Positions 1-13,600 of a DNA stretch of 64,000 nt are shown in pieces (position 1 is the stretch's first letter; each line of letters opens with the position of its first letter). Under the pieces are notes generated by a model. That model saw only the letters and a program-made list of their open reading frames with translations. It was not told the DNA's origin and searched no databases. Position numbers and translations under genes: made by a program. Source of the DNA: Malurus cyaneus samueli (lineage: Eukaryota; Chordata; Aves; Passeriformes; Maluridae); assembly GCA_009741485.1 (NCBI GenBank), contig CM019214.1, positions 29,044,746-29,108,745 of the forward strand. Direction: 5' to 3'.

Positions 1-642
1 CTATTTTTTTTTGTTTCTCCTCTCTTCTGTTTTCTCTCTCTCAGTTGTAGAACTGGGAAAGATCCATCAAGTTTCTAGTTGGGAGTTGATGAGAAAAAAC
101 AGAACTGAGAATTTTTATGTTTGGTTTTTATTTTTGTCAGCCAAATTGAAGCTTATTTCTAAGTTGCTGCTTGAGAAATCTATTATCTGTGGCAATAAGT
201 TGTGTAGGCAACTGGTAAGGTAGTATATGCACAAATTAGAAATTTGTTGATAGATTTTCACACAATAATAAAGATTTCTCTTGGCACCTTCTATTAAAGA
301 GAAGATGAAGTAACCATGAAAGCATTGTTGTTAAAAAAAATACTGAGCCACTGCTGTTTGTTCATTAGCCTCCTTGGGTAGGTTGTAACCTTAGCTGAAG
401 AGCAGTGCAAGCCAGCCCTGAACAAAAAAATTGTTCCAAGAGAAAAGATCCCTGTTTCCTAAGACAAGTAAATGTCTTTTGAATGAAGCTCTTTGTACTA
501 GACATGCAACAATATGATTGGTCACCCCATTATGGGAGGCCTTTGATACAGTTAGTTTGTGGTTTATCAGGGGCTTCTCCATGTTCAAAAATATTTTCTG
601 GAGCTGAGAGACAGAAAATAACAGGCTAAACTTGCTTTGCAG
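1..642. other. MCF2L intron (left edge)
   Basis: This is AT-rich intronic sequence ending in the acceptor TTGCAG before 643. I see no exon, repeat family or regulatory motif that I can support here. Confidence 0.7.
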
Positions 643-1682
643 GCATCTTTCCCAGGAAACCTGCAATTAGTCCTCGTTCTGCGCCCAACAGGATTTTTTC
701 ATCGAGCTCTCTCAGACATTGCTTTCAGAATCAACAAAGATGAGCTTAGAATGAAAGTACCTGTAAGTAATCCTGTTTTCACTTTACTACCAGGAATCTG
801 TAAAAGTACTGAAGGTAGCCAGTGAGGACCAAGGAAACCCCAACAGAAAGCGATGCTTAGAAGCACTTTTAGCTAATTCACGATGGTTTATTCTTGAAGA
901 GTGTGTGATTTTTGAAGCAGATGCATTTCCCATGGACAAACGCTATGGTTTCTGTCATTTGAGCAAACATAGAGTGGATGCCTGTTGTTATTGCCAGTAA
1001 ATCCACGGATTGTGCTTTTGCTTGCAAATGTACAGCATTTGTATTTTAAAATTCAAAACTATATGAGCTAATGAATAGAAGTTATTGTACTTACCAGATG
1101 TAAATTTCAAGGGTGAAATATGGTCTTTAAGAAAATTTCTCCCCATCTCTCATTTATATTTGGGAGCCAGTCCTTACATGACAAATCCATGCAAATGCTA
1201 TTGTTGTCTCCTGCAGATCCAGGATAACAAGGAAAAATGAGCAAGAAATTAATGTTGCTTTTAGAAAAAAACAAGTATGGTTTATCAAGATTAAAAAAAA
1301 TCTGATAGTGTTATGCTTTATAATCCATAAACTTTTATTTTAATATGCCTGGTGCTCATGCTCATATTCAGTCATTTACATTTACATCATCTTCAACTGA
1401 AAGAGCTGTTAAGTTCATTTTTCCATACCGCAGGAAAAATCTCCATCTCTCACTTCTATATTAAAGTGCATTTTCTCTGCCAGTGTCTGAAGGATGGGGC
1501 TTAACCATCCTTAACAAGGGCCTTGTCACCACTGATCACGTTCACTTTTTTCTGTCCTGCTGCAGATCATAATGCTGGGCTCAGTATCAGAACTGCAGGG
1601 TTACATTGATAAGACACAATTAACAGAAGATCTTGGTGGCACCCTGGATTACTGCCATAACAGATGGCTGTCCCGTCGCACT
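643..1682 (+). CDS. MCF2L: MCF2L exons coding the end of the Sec14/CRAL-TRIO domain
   Basis: Exons 643-762 (40 codons) and 1566-1682 (39 codons) are both phase 0 at both ends. The first carries LQLVLVLRPTGFF, the second GGTLDYCHNRW; both are typical of the C-terminal half of the lipid-binding domain in the DBL/DBS family. Earlier exons of the domain are outside the window. No splice-supported exon was found in 1-642. Confidence 0.93.
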
Positions 1683-4600
1683 GTAAGTCGTAGGTTTTGT
1701 TTTAACTTTTCAGCTTAATGAACCTTTCTGTTTTATACCCTGTCATTTGTAAAACAGATTCCAAGTGATGCAAGTTGACTTGCTCAGTGTGAGAAGATGT
1801 TCCCAATGGTACTTAGTCATCTTAGAGAAATAATATGAGTAATAATTTGGGAGTGGTTTTCTGAACACTTGGAGCAAAGGAGCTACAGTGTGTCTTATTG
1901 TGTTGAGGTTTATTGGTTTTGCTACAAGAAAGAAAAAGCTCAAGTTGTAAAATAACTCTAGATTATGAAAATATGAAGAAGATACACTTGATACAAGCCT
2001 AAGAAAAATTTACAATTAAGGAATTAATGGTGACGGTATCTGTTGCTTGCAAAATTTTACTTTGGCCATTTTTCAGTCTTGTAATTCATCTGTTTGGGTT
2101 TGTTTTGAGAGTTATATTTTGTGTGCATGTGTTTGTTTGTACATATGTGTGTGATGAAAACAAAACATCTTTAATGCTTTATATTCCAAAGGCTATAGAA
2201 GGTTTCGCCCAAAAGGTTAAGCAAACAGCTCAGATTCTTCAGTCCTTTGGGACTGAGCTGGCTGAAACAGAACTACCAAATGATGTGCAATCAACCAGCT
2301 CCCTTCTTGCAACACACACAGAAAAGAAGGACAAAATGAAGGTATGTAATTTTTGTAAAGATGTTGTCTTTTAGCTAAACTGTGTTTTAATTTATAACTG
2401 GCAGTATTAATGGAAAATATGGATGATGCTAATAGACAGAACCATTAATATCTTATTGAACTTGGGTTTTTTTATGTTTAAAATCCTTTTTGCATTGAAA
2501 AATGACATTTCTTGAAACTAAGTTTATGTATGTACAAAAGCATAATGAATTGTATGTGAAACAGTAATTTCTTTGTAAGTGGTGGTGTGTTTAATTTGTA
2601 GTTTTGTTTGCAACAGGAAATTTGATTGTATTTTCATGCATATTAAAATATATGGCCTTTTGAAGCATGAACAAATGTTCTTTCAAATAGGCTTAAATGA
2701 AAGCTATTTGGTGGTTTCATAACTGTGCATCTAAAATTTTTGAGATATTTGTAGCCTAAAGCGACACTAGAAGGCTGTCTACCATGAAAATTCAACTCAG
2801 TTACACTGCGATCCTAAGATGGTAAACATGGAAAAAGCTGACATTTATCATTTACTGTCTGTTGTCAGCTACTGCTTTTAATGAAACTCTGCTTGCTTGA
2901 ATGCTGTTAAAATCCTTCTTCCAACTCAGTGCCTTGTGAATTTTGCTTAAAAAAACAACATGCAACTACAGAGTGAGGGATTTTTGTTTTGTTTTGTTTT
3001 GTTTTGTAGGAGGATATCAGGGTAGCAGTAGAACAGGGAGATGATATCCTTGGAAGTATTACAAAACCAGTTACTGAGAATCCTGACTACAAACTGAATC
3101 AGGATCAACTAGACAATCAAACTACGGTAGAAAGGTGAGAGATGTGAAAGAGTAAAGTTGCTGCTTTTCTGCTTTTTTGGCCCCTCCCCAGCTCCTTTAT
3201 TTAATTCCATGTGTATGCTTTACAAATGCACAAATGTTGCAATGTGCACATTATAAAACATTTCAAAAACAACTCCTCTGCTGTCAGATCTGTCCTGAGC
3301 AAAGTGACTCCCTAATGTCCACTATGGGGTCATCTGGTTATAGGGAAATGGGGCTGGAATTCTGGTACCAAAAACACTACACTGTTCTTTTTTTCTTTCT
3401 TGTCATGTTTGGACAATATAGTTGAGCATCTTTTCCTTATTTTAAAGAACATCAGTGCTTTATTTAGAAACTGAAGTACAATCCAGGAAAATTTTGCTGC
3501 TGTACAGAAGGCAAGAGGGGAAGATAGAAGCAATCTATCCCTTCTTTTCGGTAGATCTGTCCATTTTCATTAGGTGCCTTTGAAGTGGGAGGGGTTTTTT
3601 TGTTTTAAACCTGATAACTGATCAATGTTGTTAGCAGCCTCTAAAGGGCTGCAAGGGAATACACCAATTTCCTATATGCTTCCTTTGGGCATATAATAGG
3701 TATTATTTTCCTTTGCTCCCTGCCTGCCACACACACCTCCCCCCTTCAAATTACTGCCAGGTTTGAAGACATTATATCACTGTAGCACAGATGTAAATTT
3801 TCACAAGACTATGAAAGCATAGCTCATTTCCCCCAGGCAGCATTCTGCATTCTTTTTTTGTCTGTCATTCTGTGTTTCTGTTACACTCAGGCCGACTTTT
3901 CTTTCCAAATAACTGTCCATTCCAATCCACAAAGCTTGGCAGAAGTCACTTTTTTTTGGTCACTTTTTCTATCAGCTGTCCAAGGACAATCAGGGTGGGG
4001 GTTGCTAATTTATCCATAACATTCCTATTCAATACAATATCTGACCGAAGTTGGAGAAAACTCTGTGTGTGTGTCTGTGTCACTGCCCTTCTCTACTTGG
4101 TTTTAACTTGTAAATTCAGGGTTCATTTCTCTGCTGCTCAAGACAAAAGAGTATTACAATTTTGATGTGTAGCCTAAATACAGCAAAGTGCACTTTAGAA
4201 ACTCCATAGGATATCGTAGTGTAAAATGCAATAGTAGAAGATAAGAAGTGAAAGTTTTAAGTCATTTGCCAGAATTATTATCAAAGAAGCTTTTTTTAAT
4301 CACAGTACAACTGTACACTTGCCTATGATGTTTAATTAATAACTCTGGTTGGAAGAGAAGGAGCAATGCCTTTCAGGTTTATAGCTTTGCTCCAAGGAAC
4401 AAAATAGAAGGGCAACTGGTTGGTCATAGCAGTATGAATTTTTATCTTAAATTTTTGTTATAACCTAGGGCTGGGTCCTTCAAGTTCTCACCCACACACA
4501 TTTACATATTTTATTTATGTCTGTTAGCCCCAGTTCTCCATATTCCTGGGCCAGAGCTGAGAAGGTGCTTAAAATAAGCACTTTCCCATTTTCAGAGCTT

Positions 4601-7600
4601 AATGTTTGTGTTGGGTTTCAGTTTTTTACATCAGTGTTATTGTAGGAAATGATACTGTGTGATACCAAAAAAATGTTTTCTGTATCCAGTTTATTTGTTC
4701 TGGAAAATATTGCTTTGGGGAGGCTTTTTGTTTACTGTGGAAGATTGCATTGTCCCTGGAAGGTTGCACCCATCAGTCTTAGAGTATTTTTTAATTTGTT
4801 TTGGTTTGATTTTTTTAAGGCTACTGGCTCAATTACATGAAACAGAGACTGCCTTTGATGAGTTTTGGATTAAGCATCAGCAAAAACTAGAGCAGTGTCT
4901 GCGCCTTCGGAATTTTGAACAGAATTTCAGAGAGGTGAGAACTTTTGGGTGGCAGTCAATATTTGGTAATATAGAAATGATTCATAAGAAAATACTTCCT
5001 GCTCTTGTTTTCACAGTTTTTGTGTGCTCTTGAAAGCTTCCTCCAATCTTTCTCTTGTCTTTACTTGACATACTGCCATCTTTGCTAGTTTGAATTCGTG
5101 CCTATAGAAACCTAAGATCTTTTTTTCCTGCAGTCTTAAGATGGTTTTTTTTTCCATGCACCCAGCAGTGTATAAGCATAACTCCTTTGAAACCTATTCT
5201 GTGCCACAGAAACACAAAATACTGCTGCAACACTTTCATCATGCCAATAGGTCCTTTTATGGAACCAAACCTTAACTAAACCTTCTGGCTGAAATTTTAT
5301 GAAAGCTGTCTCCCACACTGTGGGTGGGAAGTTGTAACCACGCTGTTAGAAGCTGGGTGGAGGCTGAACTACAATTTTACAGCCAGTTTCTGATCTCATA
5401 TTGTTTAACTCATTTGCTGATGGCACCTACACACTCTTTATCCTGGTGTCGCTGATCTCGGAGCGCAGCCCCTGAGTCTCCACAAGAGCAGCACTCAGAA
5501 ACCCTCTTGCAAGCATTTGTCTGTCTCTAAACCAATTGCTAGGGTGCCTCTCCCTCATGTTTTGCTGTTAACATTAACGTTGCTTTGTATCGTTGTCATC
5601 TGGTAAAAGCAAGATCATAAAAGTTGCCTGAGCATTAGTTTTCCTGCATCTTGTTCAGTACCAGGAAACAGGATTACTTCACTGCCTTTTCTTTGTTTTC
5701 ATTTTGAATTGGGGGAAAGGTAGGCTGACCAAAAAAGGTGATTTGTCTCTGTGCCCCAGTAACCACACAATGTGAGTCACCTGACTGCAGATAGTGGCTA
5801 TCAGCTATTTAACTGGTGGGTCTCCAGAGAGGTGGAGCTCTCTTCATTCATGCAGAGCTGTGTCTCATTTCAGGTCAAAGCAGCTTTGGATATTGTGTCT
5901 GAGAGACTGTCTGCTTTCACAGATGTGGGAAACAGCAGTTCACACGTGGAGCATATTTTGAAAGATCTTGCCAACTTTGAAGAAAAGTCACGTGTAAGAA
6001 CTCTGCAAGTCTGCCTAATTTCTACTATGACAATGTATGTGCAGAGGGGAATGGGATCTGGTTGTTGAGTGAGAATCAGTGTCACAGGAAACATACAGAA
6101 GGATATCTGGAATAAAATCTTTTACAACTGGAGTGGAGTAATGCTCAGACATCCCTTAATACAGAGGAAAGTGATCAGTCAAAAAGCGGGATTGCTTGGT
6201 GGAAGAATTGCATGAAGTGTCTGCTTAGCCAAGTTTTGCATTTACTGATCAAGGGGCCACTTCCATTCCCATTAAAGCCACGTTTTTCAGTAAATCTTAG
6301 AAATAAGAAAGCTGTGTTTTGAAAGTACAATGGCCAGCAGAAACATACACTGAACAATGTAGAAAGGGAACATTTTCGTGATCTGTGCTTCACAGTGAAA
6401 TATATTGCCCTCTGAGTGAGGTTGTTGCTCTTAAGGCTGAGATAGGTATTTTTTTAATTTGGGTTCAGATTGTTGCTGTACCCCAAATTGCATAGACACA
6501 CACAGAGACACTGCAGAATAAGGCATCGGAAGACAGTAGCGGTTCCTTCACAAGGAGGCCATTGATTAAAATCATAATTGTTTCTGAGCTACTCTGGCAC
6601 ATGAAAGTTGTTGGGTGTCTGGAAAGACAGGAGATCACTTGATTTGTTAAGCAAGGCAGCTGTTAACTAAAGAAGTATGCTTTATCAATATGTGTATCTC
6701 ACCACCTAAAAATAATTTTGAATTTTTTTCATTGGTCTTGTTCCTAGGAATGATGTACCTAAATCAGTGTTTGTTTTCTTAGGAAACTGTAGCAAAAGCC
6801 AGAATGTTAGCCTCAGAGCGTGATGCTTTTATTCAAAGCAATCATTATGCTGTGGACTCCATTATTCCAAAATGCAGTGAACTTCATCATCTCTGCGATG
6901 CCTTCACTAGTGAGACAGAAAGGAGGAGAAATCATCTTAACAAATCTCTGGAGCTGCATGACCTACTAGAGAAGGTATATTTTTTATGCAACAGTTGTTC
7001 CTTAAAAACCTCAGTCACACAATTATTACAATGGTAGGCTGCATTTTCTTGGTGTGCTGGAAGTTTTCTCTTGAAATAGCTGAGTACATGACAAGGTTGA
7101 GGTGTTTTAGACTCTGTGTGTGATGCTGACACTGGTGCATTCTGAGCCTGTTCTTCCCTGTTTCTAGTCTATGAAGTGGTGTGATGAAGGAATTTACCTG
7201 CTGGCTTCACAGCCAGTGGATAAGTGTCAGTCTCAGGATGGCGCAGAATCAGCGTTACAGGAGATCGAGAAATTCCTGGATACTGGTGCCGGCAATAAAA
7301 TCAAGGAGCTGAATAAAATTTACAGAGAGTATGCCCACATCCTCAACGAAGACCTAAAGGTACCAGAAGATGTTTATGTGTATCTGTGTGTCCTTTGGCT
7401 CATTTTAGACTTGCTCTCTAGTACTGCCATTGGTAAAGCTAAATAATTAACTAGGAGTTACACCTGTGAACTGGAAAGCCAACGCATTTCCTTGCCTGAG
7501 TCTCATTGCACCTTTGGATAAGCATCAAGGATTTCAGAGATTTTTCATAACTACTTCAATTTTCCAGACAGTAGAATTGCTTTTAAAAAAATTCTCTCAA

Positions 7601-10600
7601 ATGAGTATTTATTTTTTCTTTTTATGCAGCAAAAATGTACTAATTTTTTTAATTATTATTTTACTGTTTTTAAAAGAACTTGAGAATATATTCCTTTTCT
7701 TTTTGGTTGATTTCTTCCTATAACAGAACCTTTAGACACTATCAAAAAACCTTTTTTTTTTTAAATTGAAACTTGAATCCCAGATTTCTCTGTAGTAAGC
7801 ACACAAAATACTTTTTGAAGTGATGTTCCATTTTTTAAGTGTACTAAATTATACCTTATTAAGAATGAAGAGTTAGCATAATATTTCTATATGTGGTGTT
7901 AAAGTAGTTGAAATTTCAAATCAATATGCTGCAGATGTCAATGTAGCTTGTTGAAAGGGCTCTGACAGGAATTTTAAAATTGTAACAAATTATTTAAATT
8001 ATTATTTGAATTTAAGTTAGTCTTTATTTCCCTGGCAACGGTAGGAGCACGTGCAAAAGGTTTTCCAGAAGCAAGAAAGTATGGAAGAAATGTTTCAAAA
8101 GCGACAAGTAAGTCTTAAGAAACTGGCAGCTAAGCAGACACGTCCTGTTCAGCCAGTTGCACCAAGACCTGAAGCATTTGTAAAATCTCCTTGTAGCTCT
8201 CCAGGTAAGTAACTGTGTTAGCTTTTAACTAATCTTCTGTCCTATACTGAGAAACATAAAGAAACTTTCATAATTTGTGGTTTCACAGACATCTGTGTCA
8301 GATCTGATCAAGTTCTGTTTGATTCTGGTTTACATGTTTAGGTCTTCAAAGAGAATACGGGTCCAACTCAGAAAGCAGTGCACTGCGGAGGGCAAACTAC
8401 AGAAAAGGAAAGGTAATTTTGTTTGCATTTTTCACATATGTGCTACTTGAGAATTTCATAGTACAACAGAATATTCAGGAACTCTCAATAAGAATGAGGC
8501 AATTCCACTGGAAAAGTGATGGCATTGTCTCAGTTGAAGTAACACTGGTGAAACAGTCACGTGATTTAAATAGGGGCTGCTTTGTTTCTAGGCTGGTTAT
8601 AAAGGAAGGTAAAGTGAAGAATTGCTAGTATTAGGAAAAATGTTTAGGGGCAGCAAAATATGAAATCTATGAACAAAAACTATTTTTTATTTACCAGTAG
8701 TAATTGGCTACTCTTAAAAAGGTTCACAGTGAAGAGGTAGTTGTCACTGGCTCCAAGACAGCTTCACCAGACCTAATGAATTGCCATTCCTGAGAGGGGC
8801 TGGTCGTCCTGCCCTGCCTCAGACAAGGGAAGTACCCTGACAGCAGCAGAAGCCACAGAAACAAGTAGTTTCTCACTGGGTTAGAGAGTTGAATCAACTC
8901 AGCAAAGGTTCAGCAAAAGTACAAGGTAAGGAGGAAAGCAGGACCACATGACCAGGATGGACAACATTTGTAGAAAAAGGGGTTGGAGTTTAAGTAGAAT
9001 CTTTCTCATTTTTCAACAAGCCACTAATAGGTTTAGCCATTACAGTAAAAGTTATAAGAGTGAATTTCCATGTCAGGGTAAGAAGTAACCAGAAAGTTAG
9101 CACACTGTTTTTATCTTGGAAAACAGACTAAGGCTAGTATTGCCTGCTGGTGCTCTAATGTCTTCTTAGAAAAGGGCTTTGAACCACCATCTTTTCTAAA
9201 GTGGCCTCTGGAGAACTTCCCTTGTCCAAATGTTGTGTCCTTCAAGACCTTCAGGTTAACTTGAGGTTTTTTTGCAGCATTCTTGTGAATTGCCTCCATT
9301 TTTAGTGGAGTACAGTCTTTGCAGTACAGTCTTTGCAGCCTATGAAAAGGCATACTAGTAGAGCACAGAGCTCTGTATTTTGAAGTGTTTGTCCCCCATC
9401 TCTGATGCCAGTTATTTTTTTCATTGTTTGTTCCCTTCTTTAGAGTGAAACGACTGAACTCCATCAAAGCCGAGGAGGATCTACAATGGATGATGAAGAA
9501 AACCTGGCTGTGTTACGACAGTAAGTATATTTTGATAAGCAAAAAGTGTGGGTTTTCTCTGATTTGGTTCCAGCAAAGCTTGAGTTTGGCTAAGGATTTG
9601 ATTAGACTAGTATATTTCTCTGAAACAAGCCCAGTGCTTTTTGAAATGCATTGGCTACATTCTGTGCACAGAGGAAGTTATTTCAGCCTGTCTGCAGCAT
9701 CATTTAGAATTTGGGTAGTAATAGAGTCTGCCTTTGCTGCAGTGAGGTGATGCTATGGCAGGATAAGTACATATTCTCATTACAGAGATGGTATAGTTTT
9801 GAGTGATGAGCCTCCTGTAAATCTGTTGAAGGTTTTGGTCTCCATGCTTCATGACTTTTGTCTTTTTATTGGACTTTTTTTATTCCCCATTTTGATAAAC
9901 ATTACCAAAAAACCAATTATATAAAAACGGAATAGCATCACTTCTATTAAACAAATAACTTAGTGCCACATGCAATGCATATAGCAGACCTTGCATTTTT
10001 ACCTGTAAACTGACTACTTACATGGTCTTTTTACTGTCACGACCTTGTTTTACATCATACAGAATCACAAGGGAAGGAGTTTGGGGGTAAGTGTGTTTCG
10101 ATGCTTAATCATTAGGGAAATGAAAGCAGCATCAAGATATTTGAAGTGTGCCCTAAGTGCCTCTAATTTAAAATTACCAGTGTGGCTTTCAGTCTATGTT
10201 TGATAATCCCATCTAATATGCCTCCATCTCACATAATAGTTGCAAACACAGCATAAACAGACTTTGTACGTATAATGGTAAAACACTTCACTGCTTCAAT
10301 TCAGTTACTACAGCACTTAAACGGCTAGATTTGACTTCTTCCCTGTTCAAACTCATATTCAAATATTTTAAAATGTTTTAAAAACACATATCTCTCCATA
10401 AGGTTATATAAACTGCTGACAGGAATATCCATGGACCATCACATTTTCCATTACCTGGAAATTGTTCTTTTATTGTCTGAAGTAAAGAAGAAACACAGAC
10501 AAAATTAATGTTACCTCATTATTTTGCATAAGTAAATAAACCCCCCCTTAATCATCGTTCTTTGTCCACAGGCATGTAATGAATGAACTTATTGAGACTG

Positions 10601-13600
10601 AACGAGCATATGTGGAAGAACTTCTCTGTGTTCTTGAGGTAAAGACTAAATTTCACTGTGGCTGTTAGTGAATCTACTTATCTCTTGCATGTCATCTCTT
10701 GCTCTTATGTTTCCTTTCCACTGTAAAGCCTCTTTAGTGTAAGGCTTTGCAGTTGTAAAGTGTGTTCATTATATTTCTCCTTTTTCATCATATTTTCACA
10801 AAGGCAGTCTTTATACTCTTTTTACATTTTTTTTCTAGAAATAGTCATACAGGTAGGATTTTGTATTAGAAAACAAAAATGGAGCAGAAAATAAGATAGG
10901 CCTCAGTATTTAGGTAGAATCATAGTGAGATTTGTAATGATCGTTAATTCCTGCCAAAGTTCCTTCCTGAGTCTAGGGTCAGTTCCATGAAGGTCATGTG
11001 TCACACAGGAATGTGAATCTGCATCAAGAGGAGAAAAATTGTGTCAGAGGAGAAAATCTGTTTCTTACATCCTTCTTTCCATATCTTTAAGTGATTTTCC
11101 ACATGTCTTGGGTACAACTGTGGGAACAGAATGCCTTGTAATAAAATCTCATTTGAAATTGCCAAGGAAGCAAAGGTGCTCCCTTTGCTCCACACTTGTG
11201 GTACTACTGAGTTGCTTGTGGAAATACACTGCAGTATTCCTTTTTTTCCTCAAGTTTAAGTCTTCAGCTATGGATGAAGGAAGGACATGAACTTCAGCAG
11301 GGCATGAGGAAGTTGCAAATAGCTACGGCTGAATAATTTTAATCAGGATGAACTGGGATTGAGCCAACTGGATATTCTTGGTGTCCAATCAATGTTAAGC
11401 TCCTAAATAGGAACTGTCTAAAGTTATGGGTCAGGAATGATAATTTCTGAGTACATACCTTGAAGTAAGAGTAGTGTATCAGGGTTTTGGACTCTGGTCT
11501 TGGTTTTGCTAGTTTGTTCTCAGCTTTCCACAGCATTTACATCCTGTGTTCAATCCAGTGCTAGAAGTGTTGATCACAGTGGGATGGTCACATCTGGCAT
11601 GTGATAATAAGGCCAGATAAGTCTGGAGTGGTCCTTAAAGATCACTTTATTCTCTACTTTTGTGTACAATGCCATCTGTCCAGGTCTATTCACAAATCAA
11701 GACTTGAATAGTTGGAGGATTTTTGGCCTTTACTGCTGCTACTGGAGGGTTGTTGGTGAATCTTTCTATTCCCATGGTATTACTCTTTTTTTCCATAGCG
11801 TGCAGTCCAACTCCTTCTTGCCAGGCTGAGCTGTTGTGGTTTTGTGCCAATGTGATGGGCACTCCAGTACTCTGACCATGCCAGGCACACCTCTCTGTGC
11901 CTCCTTGCAGTTTGATATCCCTTTTGCTTGAACTCAGGTGGTTGGGAATGCCAGCAGCAATTCTGGATCAGATACTAGCTGAGGTATGGTTCAATGGCAG
12001 TCTTCCAGCTTCGGAGTTATTCTAGTTATTAGTCTCTAGTTATGGCCATTCTCCTTTGATTTTCCTATTAATCTTTCCATTTTGCATGTAAAATAACTTG
12101 GCATTCCTCTGTAGGGACGGTGTCTACTCTTATTTTGTCATATTTGTTTGCCATGCATTTCCTTCTGCCAAGGATTCCAACAGAAAAAAGCAAGGTAGTT
12201 CCCAAGATTGATTATTTGGAAACTGCTATAGCTTTTCCAAGCCTGATTGTTTTTCTTTCATTAATAATCATGATTATCCCACTTTAGTCTGTGAGATTCA
12301 ATCATCTTTACTGGGAGAAGAATCATGGTCCAGTCTATTTTTAGATATTGCATTCTATTCTTTTTTCCATTTACTTGGATACTTTTAGAACAGCTTTCAA
12401 ATAAAAGATTAAAGAAGGCCTTAAACATTCTTAAAGTAAGATTAAATAATCTCTGTGGCTGTATGAAGTAGCTTTCCCTCTCTTTTCTTAAAACACAATA
12501 ACTGAATAGGTAGTAAAACATGACAGTTTTTATAGTAAATTTTAAAAATATATCAGCTTAAAGTGAAAAAAAAAGAAAAAAGCTTTTTCTCAATGAATGT
12601 ATTTCATGCTTTTGTTTCTTCAAAATTTGAAAGTAATGAACTTTGTCAGGCTTCCTTTTACCTCAGCTAAATTAGGTACTGCTTTATTCCAGTTCTGGCT
12701 GTGCTACGATGCTTGAGACCTTCTTAACTTAAAGTGGAAATCCTTCTCTTTGTGCAGCTCTTCATCTAAACTGCATGCTGGCTTTTACAAATTTTAAGGC
12801 TGTACAGTTTTTATTAGTGTATTTACTCCACCTTCTCGGAGACTCTGCATCTTCCTGCTTGGGGGTGGAAGAAATATGGGAAAGGGACCAATATTTATCT
12901 GTCTATGAGCTTCATCATTTTTTTCTTTACCACTGGGTTTTTTGATTTTGGTGGTCTTGTTTGTTTGTTTTGTGTGCTTTTCTGTTTTTTTGGTTGTTGT
13001 TTGGGTTTGTTTGGTTGGGTTGTTTTTTTTGTTTGGGGTTTTTTGTGTGGCTGTGTTTTTTGTTTGGTTAGTTTCAATTTTTGGTTTTGTTTTTTTTTGT
13101 TGCTGTTGTTTGGGGGGTTTTTTTGTTTTGTGGGGGTTTTGGTGGTTTTGTTTGTTTGTTTGTTTTTTGTTTGGTTTGGTTAGGTTTGGTTTTTTTGGTG
13201 GTGTTTGACGAAAAATTCCCAGACTTTAAAAGAGATGATTATGGGTTTTAAAAAACAAAAATTTAATACTATCCTATCTAAAAGCTCAAATTCTTCAGGT
13301 TAGCTGACTTTACCGGTTTGTTCTCCTACTTTGTGTAGTTTGTACCACACTTTGAAACTGAAAATTTTAATCGTAGGCACACTTTTGCTTATCTTTTTTA
13401 AAAATTATTTAGTTTGTTATAATTCGGTGTTATTATAATCAATGTAACTAATGCAAGGACCACCTTGTGTTTAAAATTTAAAAAAAAAAACAAAAACCAA
13501 ATTATGAGAGAGAAATTGAATCCAAATCCAAAGCAAATGGAATCATCTTCCTTCAATGCATGTATGCTAAGAAATCTATTTATTAGGAAATCTGTTTCTA

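Noticed and set aside
12895..13208. Open frames rich in Phe/Val/Cys or Lys/Thr/Gln
   Set aside because: Composition artefacts of the T/G-only tract; no splice sites or similarity.
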